DNA from: Chelatococcus reniformis
GTDB taxonomy: Bacteria; Pseudomonadota; Alphaproteobacteria; Rhizobiales; Beijerinckiaceae
DNA: 64,000 nt
Direction of reading: 5' to 3'
Assembly: GCF_014640075.1 (NCBI RefSeq)
Contig: NZ_BMGG01000003.1
Span: forward strand, 557,036-621,035
Of this stretch, positions 17,823 through 26,091 are shown in pieces. The notes beneath the pieces were generated by a model. The model ran no database searches. It saw nothing but the letters and a program-made list of their open reading frames with translations, and had not been told where the DNA came from. The stretch's first letter is position 1. The number at the start of each line of letters is the position of its first letter. The position numbers and the translations under genes are program-made.

Positions 17823-20800
17823 ATGAAGCTGACCCGACTGAAGATTGCGGGTTTCAAGTCGTTCGTCGACCCCACCGACGTCCTGATCGAGCCTGGGCTC
17901 ACCGGCGTCGTCGGCCCGAACGGCTGCGGCAAGTCCAACCTGGTCGAGGCGCTGCGCTGGGTCATGGGCGAGAGCTCGCACAAGTCCCTGCGCGCCTCGG
18001 GCATGGACGACGTTATTTTCGCCGGCGCGGCTGGACGCCCCGCCCGCAATACGGCCGAGGTGATGCTCGTCGTCGACAACGCCGGCCGCACCGCCCCTGC
18101 CGCCTTCAACGATGCCGATGTGCTCGAGGTCTCCCGCCGCATCGAGCGCGAGGAAGGCTCCACCTACAAGATCAACGGCCGCGAGGTGCGGGCTCGCGAC
18201 GTGCAGTTGCTGTTCGCCGACGCCGCCACCGGCGCGCGCTCGCCCGCCATGGTGCGCCAGGGCCAGATCGGCGAGATCATCGCAGCCAAGCCCCAGGCGC
18301 GCCGCCGCATCCTGGAGGACGCCGCCGGCATCGCCGGACTGAACTCCCGCCGCCACGAGGCCGAGTTGCGGCTCAGGGGGACGGAAGACAACCTCCTGCG
18401 CCTGGAAGACGTGCTGCATGAGATCGAGGCCCAGGTCGACAACCTGCGGCGGCAGAGCCGCCAGGCCGTCCGCTACCGCAACCTGTCGGGCGAGATCCGG
18501 CGGCTCGACGCGCTGCTGATGCTCATCGGCTACCGCGCCGCCCGCGACCAGCTGGCCACGGCCGAACGCACGCTCGAGCAGCACGTGCGGGCAGTCGCCG
18601 ACCGCACCGCCGTCCAGGCCGAGGCGGCCAAGGAGCAGGCGCTCGTCGCCGCGACCCTCCCGGGCCTGCGCCAGGACGAGGCGGCCGGGGCCGCCGGCCT
18701 GCAGCGGCTCACCCTCGCCCGCAACGAGCTCGACGCCGAGGAACGCCGCACCCAGCAGCGTTCCGCCGAGCTGGTGCGCCGCATCGCCGAGATCGAGAAG
18801 GACGTCGCCCGCGAGAACGCTCAGGCGAGGGACGCGGCCGCCACGCTCGAACGCTTGACCGACGAGGTCGAGGCCCTGGGCGACGACGAGGACACCGCCG
18901 ACCTCACCTTCGCGGCGAAGGCCGGCGTCGCCGATGCGGACGGGACGTTGGCAGAGGCCGAGGCCGCGCTGGCCGAGACCCAGACGCAGCTCGCCAATCT
19001 CAACGCTTCGCGCGCCGCGCTCGAGCGAGCTCAAGCCGAGGCGACCGAGCGCGCGCAGCGTCTGGAGGCCGAGCGCGCCGGGCTGGAGGGCCAGCTTGCC
19101 GCCCTGGACGAGAGCGATGGTGCCCTCGTGGAGCTCGATGAACTGCGCGAAACCACGACGCTGGCCGAGGACAGCTCGCTCGCAGCCGAAGAGCGGGCGG
19201 CGGAGGCGCGCGGCGGCGTCGCCGCGGCGCGGGACGGCGAGGCCCAGGCGCGGGCGCGGGCGACGGAGGCCGAGAAGGCGGCGCAGAAACTCGAGACCGA
19301 GGCGCGCACGGTGGCCAAACTGTTCGCCCCGCCGCCGGGTCGGCGCTTCGCCGCCGTGCTCGACGAGATCCGGGTCGCGAAGGGCTACGAGACGGCGCTC
19401 GGCGCAGCGCTCGGCGAGGATCTGGACGCGTCGGCCGACCCGTCCGCCCCGGTGCACTGGTCCGCCACCGCGGCGGGTGGCGATCCGCCCCTGCCCGGCG
19501 GCGCCGTCGCCCTGCTCGATTTTGTCGTGGCGCCTCCGGCCCTGGCACGTCGGCTCGCCCAGATCGGCGTGGTCGACCGGGCGGCGGGGCTCGCCCTGCG
19601 CGCCGGGCTCGCGCCCGGCCAGCGACTGGTGTCGATGGAAGGCGACCTGTGGCGCTGGGACGGCTTCACCGCCGCTGCCGACGCGCCGTCGGCGGCGGCG
19701 CGGCGCCTCGCCGAGCGCAATCGCCTGGCCGAGCTCGACGCCGCCGCCGAGACGGCGCGGCAGGCGGCCGAACAGGCCCGCGCCGGGCTGGATACGGCGC
19801 TGGCGGCGGTCCGCCGGGCCACGCAGGAGGAGGCCGCGACGATCGAGCTGTCGCGGTCGACGCGGCGCGCCTTCGACCAAGCGCGCGACGCCTTGGCCCA
19901 GGCCGAACGCCGGGCCGGCGAGGCGGCGTCGCGGCGGGCAGGGCTTGCCGAGGCGCTGAGCCGAACGGGGATCGCGGCAAATGAGGCGGCCGCCAAGGGC
20001 GAGCAGACACGCGCGGCGCTCGCCGCCCTGTCCGCGCCGGCGAAGCTGGAGAGCAAGCTCGGTCACGAGCGCATCAAGGTGGCGGAACGGCGAACCGCCG
20101 CGGCCGAGGCTCGCGCCGCGCTGCAGAACCTGCTGCGCGAGGCCGAAATGCGGGTGCAACGCCGCAACGGCCTGATTCGCGATATCGCCGCCTGGCGCGA
20201 GCGGGCCGGCCGCGCCGAGACGGGCCGCGCCGACCTGGAGCGGCGGCTGGAGGCGGCCCGGGACGAGCAGGACGTGCTGGCGGAGGCGCCCGACACCTTC
20301 GGCCTGCGCCGCCGCGATCTTGAGGCCGAGATCGAGGCGGCGGAAGGCCGACGCCGCGGGGCAGCCGATGCCCTGGCCGCGGCCGAGGCTGCGCTGGCAA
20401 ATGCCGACCGGAGCGCACGCGAGGCGCTCACGGGCCTGTCGGAGGCGCGCGAAGCGCGCGCCGCCGCAGAGGCGCGGCTGGAGGCAGCGCGTACCAAACT
20501 GCGTGAGCTGATCCAGGCCATCACCGATTCGATCGGCGTCGCGCCCGAAGCGCTGCACGAACAGGCGGGTCTCAAGGCGGGCGACGACCTGCCCGATGCT
20601 GCGGCGACGGAACAGCGGCTGGCCGCCCTCAAGGGCGATCGCGAGCGGCTCGGCGGCGTCAACCTGCGGGCCGAAGAGGAACTCGTCGAAGTCGAGGGCA
20701 AGCACGACGCTCTGGTCGCGGAACGCGACGACCTGACGGAGGCGATCCGGCGCCTGCGAACCGCCATCGGCAACCTCAACCGCGAGGGCCGCGAGCGGCT

Positions 20801-21275
20801 GCTCGCCGCCTTCGAGGTGGTCAACGGCCATTTCCAGTCGCTGTTCACCACCCTGTTCGGCGGCGGCACGGCGGAGCTCAGTCTCATCGAAGCCGACGAC
20901 CCGCTCGAAGCCGGGCTCGAGATCATCGCCAGGCCGCCCGGCAAGAAGCCCCAGGTGATGACCCTGATGTCCGGCGGCGAGCAGGCGCTCACCGCAACGG
21001 CACTGATCTTCGCCGTCTTCCTGACCAATCCCTCGCCGATCTGCGTGCTCGACGAGGTCGACGCCCCGCTCGACGACGCCAACGTCGAACGCTACTGCGA
21101 CCTGCTCCAGGAGATGGTTCGCCGCAGCGAGACCCGCTTCGTCGTCATCACCCACAACCCGATCACCATGGCGCGCATGGACCGGCTGTTTGGCGTGACC
21201 ATGGCCGAGCGCGGCGTGTCCCAGGTAGTGTCTGTCGACCTGAGGGAAGCGGAGGCCCTCCAGGAAGCCGTGTGA
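17823..21275 (+). CDS. smc: Chromosome segregation ATPase SMC
   Basis: Core ATPase of the bacterial condensin that organises and separates chromosomes. The 1150-residue chain has Walker A (GPNGCGKSN, residues 31-39), two long Ala/Arg/Glu-rich coiled coils (about 170-490 and 640-1000), a hinge (about 490-620), and a C-terminal head with signature LMSGGEQAL (about 1050) and Walker B ICVLDEVDAPLDD. GGAGG stands a few bases before the ATG. No scpA or scpB lies in the window. The coding strand is so regular in GC that a 1177-codon open frame appears antisense to it; that frame is not a gene. Confidence 0.98.
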   Translation: MKLTRLKIAGFKSFVDPTDVLIEPGLTGVVGPNGCGKSNLVEALRWVMGESSHKSLRASGMDDVIFAGAAGRPARNTAEVMLVVDNAGRTAPAAFNDADVLEVSRRIEREEGSTYKINGREVRARDVQLLFADAATGARSPAMVRQGQIGEIIAAKPQARRRILEDAAGIAGLNSRRHEAELRLRGTEDNLLRLEDVLHEIEAQVDNLRRQSRQAVRYRNLSGEIRRLDALLMLIGYRAARDQLATAERTLEQHVRAVADRTAVQAEAAKEQALVAATLPGLRQDEAAGAAGLQRLTLARNELDAEERRTQQRSAELVRRIAEIEKDVARENAQARDAAATLERLTDEVEALGDDEDTADLTFAAKAGVADADGTLAEAEAALAETQTQLANLNASRAALERAQAEATERAQRLEAERAGLEGQLAALDESDGALVELDELRETTTLAEDSSLAAEERAAEARGGVAAARDGEAQARARATEAEKAAQKLETEARTVAKLFAPPPGRRFAAVLDEIRVAKGYETALGAALGEDLDASADPSAPVHWSATAAGGDPPLPGGAVALLDFVVAPPALARRLAQIGVVDRAAGLALRAGLAPGQRLVSMEGDLWRWDGFTAAADAPSAAARRLAERNRLAELDAAAETARQAAEQARAGLDTALAAVRRATQEEAATIELSRSTRRAFDQARDALAQAERRAGEAASRRAGLAEALSRTGIAANEAAAKGEQTRAALAALSAPAKLESKLGHERIKVAERRTAAAEARAALQNLLREAEMRVQRRNGLIRDIAAWRERAGRAETGRADLERRLEAARDEQDVLAEAPDTFGLRRRDLEAEIEAAEGRRRGAADALAAAEAALANADRSAREALTGLSEAREARAAAEARLEAARTKLRELIQAITDSIGVAPEALHEQAGLKAGDDLPDAAATEQRLAALKGDRERLGGVNLRAEEELVEVEGKHDALVAERDDLTEAIRRLRTAIGNLNREGRERLLAAFEVVNGHFQSLFTTLFGGGTAELSLIEADDPLEAGLEIIARPPGKKPQVMTLMSGGEQALTATALIFAVFLTNPSPICVLDEVDAPLDDANVERYCDLLQEMVRRSETRFVVITHNPITMARMDRLFGVTMAERGVSQVVSVDLREAEALQEAV

Positions 21276-21443
21276 ACGCGGCGATTAGGTCCACGCATGG
21301 TGGCCGACATGGCGAGCGTCAGCAGCCGCATGCGGCCCGCTGTCGCAATTGCGGCGGAAACGAGTCCGGCAGGGCCGCCGACAACGCCGCCCATGTCGGA
21401 AGAAATGGAACAACTTCAATGGTTTATGCGAATTTAACGCGCC

Positions 21444-21472
21444 TTGACACTCGAAGGTGCAAAAATTATGGT
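21444..21472 (+). promoter_or_regulatory. Promoter of the F0 ATP synthase operon
   Basis: TTGACA (21444-21449), a perfect -35, is followed after exactly 17 bases by TATGGT (21467-21472). The start of atpI lies 58 bases downstream of the -10. The surrounding gap after smc (21276-21530) is otherwise without recognisable features. Confidence 0.7.
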
Positions 21473-21530
21473 GCCCGCGGCCGAGGGGGGTATCGGGCCG
21501 GGCATCTTGCCTTGCTCCGCGGGGTTCGCC

Positions 21531-21911
21531 ATGACCGGTGACACGACGCGGGACGGCGGGGGCGCCAACACCGACGCCGCCAAGGCTGTCAATACGGACG
21601 CCGATCTCTCCCGGAGATTGAGTCGTCTGGATCAGGAACTCGGCCAGCGGCGGGCGGCGGACGCCCGCGACAAGGCGGCGGACGCCGACCCCGAGGCGGG
21701 CCCATCACCGCTCGCGCGCGGCTTCCGCCTCTCGGCGGAGTTCGTAGCCGGCGTCGGTGCAGGCGCCATCCTCGGATGGCTGCTGGACCGTGTGCTGGGG
21801 TCGTCCCCCTGGGGGATGATCGTCCTTTTGATGCTCGGCTTCTGCGCCGGCATCTACAACGTTTTGCGCGCGGCAGGCCATCTGCGCTCAGGAACAGGCC
21901 CTTCGGCCTGA
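21531..21911 (+). CDS. atpI: ATP synthase protein I (AtpI-like)
   Basis: A 126-residue protein with a polar, charged N-terminal half and two transmembrane segments (FVAGVGAGAILGWLLDRVL and WGMIVLLMLGFCAGIYNVLRA). This hairpin with GxxLGWLLD is the F0 AtpI signature. AtpI proteins assist assembly of the c-ring or carry Mg2+; they are not part of the final enzyme. ATG at 21531 gives the short cytosolic N-terminus. It is the first gene of the F0 cluster, about 155 bases before atpB. Confidence 0.88.
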   Translation: MTGDTTRDGGGANTDAAKAVNTDADLSRRLSRLDQELGQRRAADARDKAADADPEAGPSPLARGFRLSAEFVAGVGAGAILGWLLDRVLGSSPWGMIVLLMLGFCAGIYNVLRAAGHLRSGTGPSA

Positions 21912-22066
21912 CCGGGAGCGCAGGCAGCGGCAGCGGGCTTCGCTCGGTGGAGAATCATCGGTCGCACGGCCGGGTTCGCCGCTGCGTTTTGGTGTGATCG
22001 CATCGTCCGGGCGTAGGGTCCGGCAGGGTGGCGTCACGAGGCGACAGGGAAAGGACCGAACCGGCC

Positions 22067-22816
22067 ATGGCCGATCCGATCCATCAGTTCCAGATCCAGA
22101 ACATCGTGACGCTCGGGCACGTCGGCGGCCAAGAGATCGCCCTCACCAATTCGGCTCTCTACATGATCGGCGCCGTGGTGGTGATCACCGCGCTTCTCGT
22201 CGGTGGCATGAGTCGCGGCGCGCTGGTGCCGGGTCGGCTGCAGTCCCTGGTGGAGATGACCTACGAGTTCGTCGCCAACACGGTACGAACATCCGCCGGC
22301 ACCGAGGGCATGAAGTTCCTGCCCTTCGTCTTCTCGATCTTCATGTTCGTGCTGATCCTCAACCTCTTCGGCATGATTCCCTATGCCTTCACGGTGACCA
22401 GCCACATCATCATCACCTTCGCGCTCGCCGCCCTGGTGATCGGCCTCGTCATCGTCTACGGCTTCATCAAGCATGGCCTGGGGTTCCTCAAGCTGTTCGT
22501 GCCGTCGGGCGTGCCCGGCTGGCTGCTGCCGCTGCTGGTGACGATCGAGGTGATCTCGTTCGTGTCGCGGCCGCTCAGCCTGTCGGTTCGTCTTTTCGCC
22601 AACATGCTCGCCGGCCACATCGCGCTGAAGATCTTCGCCGGATTCGTCGCCACCCTGCTCGCCGCCGGGGCCTGGAGCGTGCTGTCGCCGCTGCCGCTGG
22701 CGCTGGCCGTGGCGCTCACGGCGCTCGAGGTGCTGGTCGCGGTGCTGCAAGCCTACGTGTTCGCCACCCTGACCACGATCTACCTCAACGACGCGCTGCA
22801 CCCCGGCCATCACTGA
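22067..22816 (+). CDS. atpB: F0F1 ATP synthase subunit a
   Basis: Membrane subunit that forms the proton half-channels next to the c-ring. Length 249 residues with five or six transmembrane helices. The essential arginine lies in [17 protein letters not shown], and the C-terminal helix ends with [19 protein letters not shown], standard for alphaproteobacteria. The ATG at 22067 is used since it gives the conserved start MADPIHQF; an ATG at 22028 would only add residues. atpE follows after 51 bases. Confidence 0.98.
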   Translation: MADPIHQFQIQNIVTLGHVGGQEIALTNSALYMIGAVVVITALLVGGMSRGALVPGRLQSLVEMTYEFVANTVRTSAGTEGMKFLPFVFSIFMFVLILNLFGMIPYAFTVTSHIIITFALAALVIGLVIVYGFIKHGLGFLKLFVPSGVPGWLLPLLVTIEVISFVSRPLSLSVRLFANMLAGHIALKIFAGFVATLLAAGAWSVLSPLPLALAVALTALEVLVAVLQAYVFATLTTIYLNDALHPGHH

Positions 22817-22867
22817 CGGCCTCCGAACCACCTCTTCACCTTTGAAATCCAATCAAGGAGCACTTCC

Positions 22868-23095
22868 ATGGATCCCGTAGCTGCAAAGTACATCGGCGCT
22901 GGTCTGGCCTGCCTGGGCATGGCCGGTGCGGGCATCGGTCTCGGCACCCTGTTCGGTCAGTTCCTCTCGGGCGCGCTGCGCAACCCCTCCGCCGCCGCGG
23001 GCCAGCAGGGCACGCTGCTCCTCGGCTTCGCGCTGACGGAAGCGCTCGGCATCTTCTCGCTGCTGATCGCGCTGCTGCTGCTGTTCGCCGTCTGA
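22868..23095 (+). CDS. atpE: F0F1 ATP synthase subunit c
   Basis: Proton-carrying ring subunit, 75 residues in two helices joined by the polar loop [11 protein letters not shown]. The proton-binding carboxylate is Glu58 in ALTEALGIF. Glycine-rich helix 1 ([14 protein letters not shown]) is typical. The residues around Glu58 show no Na+-type pattern, so proton coupling is expected. AAGGAG stands six bases or so before the ATG, a strong ribosome site fitting the high copy number of this subunit. Confidence 0.98.
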   Translation: MDPVAAKYIGAGLACLGMAGAGIGLGTLFGQFLSGALRNPSAAAGQQGTLLLGFALTEALGIFSLLIALLLLFAV

Positions 23096-23241
23096 TGCGC
23101 CGCGCGCCGGCGGGGCTCGCCTCGCCGCTGCGTTTCGCCTGACGTGACGTGAGCCGCCGGGCCGGCATGGCCAGCCGGGCGGCTGCCTTCGACGCAACCG
23201 GGGGACGGCGGGGCGCACCCCCGCCCCGAGGATAAGGTGGC

Positions 23242-23784
23242 ATGGCCCAACCCACTCAGACCGGCACCGAGCAGGCCTCGCACGCGGCCCATAGTGCCGC
23301 CTTCCCGCCCTTCGATGGGACCACCTTTGGGTCCCAGCTGATCTGGATCGCGCTGACCTTCGGCGTGCTCTACCTGCTCATGTCCCGTGTCGCGCTGCCG
23401 CGAATCGAAGGCGTGCTGAAGAACCGCCACAGCAAGATCGCCGGCGATCTGGCCGAGGCGCAGCGGCTCCGCACGGAGTCGGAGGAGGCGATGCAGGCCT
23501 ATGAGAAGGCTCTGCACGACGCCCGCACCAACGCGCAGGCCATCGGCCAGAAGACCCGTGAAGACTCGGCAGCCGAGTTCGACACCCGGCGCAAGGCGCT
23601 CGAGGCCGATCTGAACGCCAAGATCGCGTCGGCGGAAGAAACCATTCGCACCAGCACGGCGGCGGCCATGACGAGCGTACGCGGTATCGCCGCGGATGCC
23701 GCGACCGCTATCGTCGAGCGGCTGACCGGCACGACGCCGGCCCCGTCCGAGGTGATTGCCGCGCTCGACCGCGCCGCCGCATAA
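23242..23784 (+). CDS. F0F1 ATP synthase subunit b'
   Basis: One of two different b-type stalk subunits, as in alphaproteobacteria and cyanobacteria. An Ala/His-rich N-terminal tail of about 30 residues is followed by one membrane helix (LIWIALTFGVLYLLMSRVALPRIEGVL), and then a long Ala/Glu/Arg coiled coil that reaches up to F1. Length 180 residues. AAGG precedes the ATG. It is separated from atpF by only 10 bases. The gene is called atpF' or atpG in different genomes. Confidence 0.95.
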   Translation: MAQPTQTGTEQASHAAHSAAFPPFDGTTFGSQLIWIALTFGVLYLLMSRVALPRIEGVLKNRHSKIAGDLAEAQRLRTESEEAMQAYEKALHDARTNAQAIGQKTREDSAAEFDTRRKALEADLNAKIASAEETIRTSTAAAMTSVRGIAADAATAIVERLTGTTPAPSEVIAALDRAAA

Positions 23785-23794
23785 GGACAACCCG

Positions 23795-24280
23795 ATGCTC
23801 TCGCAACCGGAATTCTGGGTCGCCGTCGCCTTCGTCATCTTCGTCGCCCTGGCTTGGAAGGCTGGCGGCTTCAAAGCGATGGCGACGGGGCTGGACAACC
23901 GCGGCCAGCGCATCGAGCGCGAACTCGCCGAGGCACAGCGGCTCAGTCAGGAGGCCCGATCGCTCCGCGATGAATATGTGCGCAAGCGTGAGGAGGCCGA
24001 GAAGGAGGCCCTCGCCATCGTCGCCAGCGCCCGCGAGGAGGCCGAGCGGGCAACTGAGGAAGCGCACACGCGCCTCAACGAGTTCGTGGCGCGCCGGACG
24101 GCGGCCGCCGAAGCCAAGATCGCTCAGGCCGAGACCCAGGCGACCGCCGAGGTGCGCGCCGCTGCGGCCGAGGCTGCAATTCGCGCGTCCGAGTTGATCC
24201 TGCGCGACAAGGTGAAGGGCGAGGTTGCGGCCAGGCTCCTTGAGCGCAGCGTCTCGGATCTCAAGCGCTCCTTCGGCTGA
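23795..24280 (+). CDS. atpF: F0F1 ATP synthase subunit b
   Basis: Second stalk subunit, 161 residues: a membrane helix right at the N-terminus (PEFWVAVAFVIFVALAWKAGGF) and a charged coiled coil for the rest. With b' it forms the peripheral stalk. ATG at 23795 with AAGGAC before it fits better than an upstream ATG that lies inside b'. Last gene of the F0 operon; a terminator follows 21 bases after the stop. The F1 genes are not in this window. Confidence 0.96.
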   Translation: MLSQPEFWVAVAFVIFVALAWKAGGFKAMATGLDNRGQRIERELAEAQRLSQEARSLRDEYVRKREEAEKEALAIVASAREEAERATEEAHTRLNEFVARRTAAAEAKIAQAETQATAEVRAAAAEAAIRASELILRDKVKGEVAARLLERSVSDLKRSFG

Positions 24281-24301
24281 GCCACCGGACTTGCTGACGC
24301 G

Positions 24302-24328
24302 AAAGCCGCCCCTCGGGGCGGCTTTTTT
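24302..24328 (+). terminator. Rho-independent terminator of the F0 operon
   Basis: An 11-pair perfect stem (AAAGCCGCCCC with GGGGCGGCTTT) with a tight loop, ending in six T. It closes the atp operon and faces the opposite-strand nucleotidyltransferase gene. Confidence 0.92.
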
Positions 24329-24445
24329 ATTGGGCCGCGCCAACCTCGTTGGCCCCCACACGTCGAGAACGACGACCGCGGCCGGCAGAGGCGGGTGGAG
24401 GTCGGTCCCCGCCTGCGGATGGCCCGTGCCGCCCGAGCCCCGCGT

Positions 24446-25060
24446 CTACAGCGCCCGGGCCCAATCATGGCCGGGGTGGAGGAGCGCGAGGGAGGCCTTC
24501 AGCCAGTGGCGCTCCGCGATCGGCAGCTTGGGGAGCGCCCGCGCGAAGTCCTCTTCGTCCTTGGCGCGCCGGTGCTTCGCCTTGAAGAGGAGGATCGCCG
24601 CGGGATTCAGGTAGGGAACGCCATCACCGGCGGCGGTCACCATTTCGGCGCGCGCCCTGCGGATCGTCGGAGCCCTCCTGTAGGCCCACATCTCCACCGA
24701 GCCCGGTTCGATCATCATGTCGGCCCGCCAGCGTCTGGCCGTGCGGTCGAGGCACCAGATCTGAAAGACCTCCGCCGGCACCTCCTGATCCGCCGGCAGC
24801 GCCTCGACGATACCGTCGCACGCCGTGAAGAAGTCCATGCCGTCGAGTTGGCAGCGAAAATGGCCCAGATCCTGGCGCAGCACGGCAAATTCGAGATCGT
24901 CGTGCTCGCGGGTCTGGCGTCCATGCCAAAGGTCCAGAGCCCAGCCACCGACGACGCACCATGGCCTCGCGATCCCCTTCAGCCGCGTCGACAGCTCACG
25001 GGGATGCCACGCGGTCCAGTCGGCTTGGTCCGGCGTCGTGTGGATGGGTCGGTCCCTCAT
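24446..25060 (-). CDS. Nucleotidyltransferase, aminoglycoside adenylyltransferase-like
   Basis: A 204-residue protein with the small nucleotidyltransferase fold. CVVGGWALDLWHGRQTREHDDLEFAV contains the GG-W motif and the acidic metal ligands (EHDDLE), as in ANT(2'')-type aminoglycoside adenylyltransferases and their many uncharacterised relatives. The later LNPAAILLFKAKHRRAKDEEDFARALPKL is also shared by that group. Whether it modifies an antibiotic cannot be told from sequence; most chromosomal relatives have unknown substrates. It stands alone between two terminators. Confidence 0.8.
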   Translation of the reverse strand: MRDRPIHTTPDQADWTAWHPRELSTRLKGIARPWCVVGGWALDLWHGRQTREHDDLEFAVLRQDLGHFRCQLDGMDFFTACDGIVEALPADQEVPAEVFQIWCLDRTARRWRADMMIEPGSVEMWAYRRAPTIRRARAEMVTAAGDGVPYLNPAAILLFKAKHRRAKDEEDFARALPKLPIAERHWLKASLALLHPGHDWARAL

Positions 25061-25226
25061 CCACGGAATGATAAAAGCATTTCGTGATCGATCCGCTTGG
25101 TCTCAGTTGGTCACGACTGCAACCACTCTGCGTCACACGCCGCCGCATCCCCCATCTAGGCGGAGACGCATGCAAGTTGCGCATGGGGCTGCGACAAAAT
25201 AAGGCAGCAATGCTGTCATAAACCCA

Positions 25227-25254
25227 TTGCGAAACCGGCGTCGAACCCTTACTT
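25227..25254 (+). promoter_or_regulatory. Candidate promoter of the small RNA
   Basis: TTGCGA (25227-25232) and TTACTT (25249-25254) are separated by 16 bases. They would start transcription near 25261, right at the first stem of the predicted small RNA. The match to consensus is moderate. Confidence 0.4.
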
Positions 25255-25260
25255 CGTGAG

Positions 25261-25343
25261 GTGCAGCAGCGATGCTGCAGCCCTCCTTGGGCGTTTCCTC
25301 CCTAGACTTGGGCCGTGCTCTTGAGCACGGCCCCTTTTCTTTT
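25261..25343 (+). ncRNA. Candidate trans-acting small RNA, suhB/mmgR (alpha-r8)-like
   Basis: About 80 bases with three stems and no coding frame. Stem 1 (25262-25279) has seven pairs closed by a GCGA tetraloop. Stem 2 (25280-25292) is GCCC/GGGC with a UCCUU loop. The single-stranded UUUCCUCCCU (25294-25303) is complementary to ribosome binding sites. Stem 3 is a terminator. The order hairpin, UUUCCUCCCU core, terminator and the length of about 80 bases agree with what I recall of the alphaproteobacterial suhB/mmgR sRNA family, whose best studied member affects storage granule formation in Sinorhizobium. Family membership is from memory, not a covariance search. Confidence 0.7.
25310..25343 (+). 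terminator. Rho-independent terminator of the small RNA
   Basis: A perfect 11-pair stem (GGGCCGTGCTC with GAGCACGGCCC) with a CTTG loop, followed by TTTTCTTTT. No coding gene on this strand precedes it for more than 900 bases, which is why a small RNA is inferred. The rest of the 360-base gap (25061-25420) shows nothing else. Confidence 0.88.
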
Positions 25344-25420
25344 GGCGGCCCTGCCCCGCCCTTTCTGCCGAGCCGCCGGTCTGTTATCCATGGGGGGCCG
25401 ACCGTCTCTCGGGGGTCTCG

Positions 25421-25780
25421 ATGCTGCGCGCCGTGTTGACGGCAATCCTGCTCCTGCCCGTCCTCGCCACCGCTGCTGGTGCGGCCGAGCCGAGCCCTTT
25501 CGTCATTCCGGACTGGCAATCGGCCTGCGCGGTGCATGGCCCCGGCTTCAAGGCATTGCCGGGCTCGAGCTCCTGCATCCGCATCGGTGGACGCGCAACG
25601 ATGGCGGTCGATGCCGGCACGAGGCGTAGCGCCCCCGCTGCGGGCCGCCGCGCCATAGGCATGGGCGCCATGGGCCAGGTCGAAGCCGATGTCCGCACTC
25701 AGACCGAGGTCGGGCCACTCCGCGCCTTCGTTCGCCTGCGAGCCGGCAGCGGCACGGGAACGGCGCCGCTCTCCCGCTGA
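25421..25780 (+). CDS. Short porin-like exported protein, probably truncated
   Basis: A 119-residue frame with a clear signal peptide (MLRAVLTAILLLPVLATAAGAAE). The mature part resembles only the first strands of rhizobial Porin_2 proteins: CAVHGPGFKALPGSSSCIRIGG matches the family's C-x-x-x-G-x-G-F-x-x-x-P-G-x-x-x-C-I-x-I-G-G. VEADVRTQTEVGPLRAFVRLRAG matches the later RTQTEYGTLR strand, so the intervening barrel is missing. A full porin needs about 350 residues or more, so this is a decayed gene or a shortened outer-membrane protein. It lies 77 bases after the sRNA terminator. Confidence 0.6.
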   Translation: MLRAVLTAILLLPVLATAAGAAEPSPFVIPDWQSACAVHGPGFKALPGSSSCIRIGGRATMAVDAGTRRSAPAAGRRAIGMGAMGQVEADVRTQTEVGPLRAFVRLRAGSGTGTAPLSR

Positions 25781-25827
25781 GTTAGCGGTGGTCGCAGCGC
25801 GAGGTCGCGTGCGCGGCGAAGCGAGTT

Positions 25828-26034
25828 TCACCGGGACGCATCGGTCCGCGCCAGGTTGGGCCAGCGCGCATAGGCAAATACCCAGAGCACGACGAGCGAA
25901 ACGAAGGGGATGACAGCGGCGACACACCACCAGCCGCTGTATCCGGCCCTCCGCGCAATTTTTGCCGCTGGGAACATCACAAGAAAGAAAAGCGCCAGCA
26001 CGATCGCCCAATGCCAAATAGATATGTTTCCCAT
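25828..26034 (-). CDS. Small inner membrane protein, two helices
   Basis: A 68-residue protein with two hydrophobic segments, IWHWAIVLALFFLVMFPAAKI and YSGWWCVAAVIPFVSLVVLWVFAYARW. The G-Y-S-G-W-W ... P-F-V-S-L-V-V-L-W-V-F-A loop and helix recur in uncharacterised small membrane proteins of proteobacteria. A strong GGAGGG seven bases before the ATG at 26034 supports expression. Function unknown. It is convergent with the porin-like gene and lies upstream of nothing obvious. Confidence 0.7.
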   Translation of the reverse strand: MGNISIWHWAIVLALFFLVMFPAAKIARRAGYSGWWCVAAVIPFVSLVVLWVFAYARWPNLARTDASR

Positions 26035-26091
26035 GCCCCGACCCTCCGTTGGCAATGCGTGGCGTGAGCGCTGAGATCACATCCCTGCGGC

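Noticed and set aside
17622-21155. A 1177-codon open frame antisense to smc
   Set aside because: It mirrors the codon pattern of smc in GC-rich DNA, has low-complexity Arg/Gly/Ala composition, no ribosome site and no recognisable domain.
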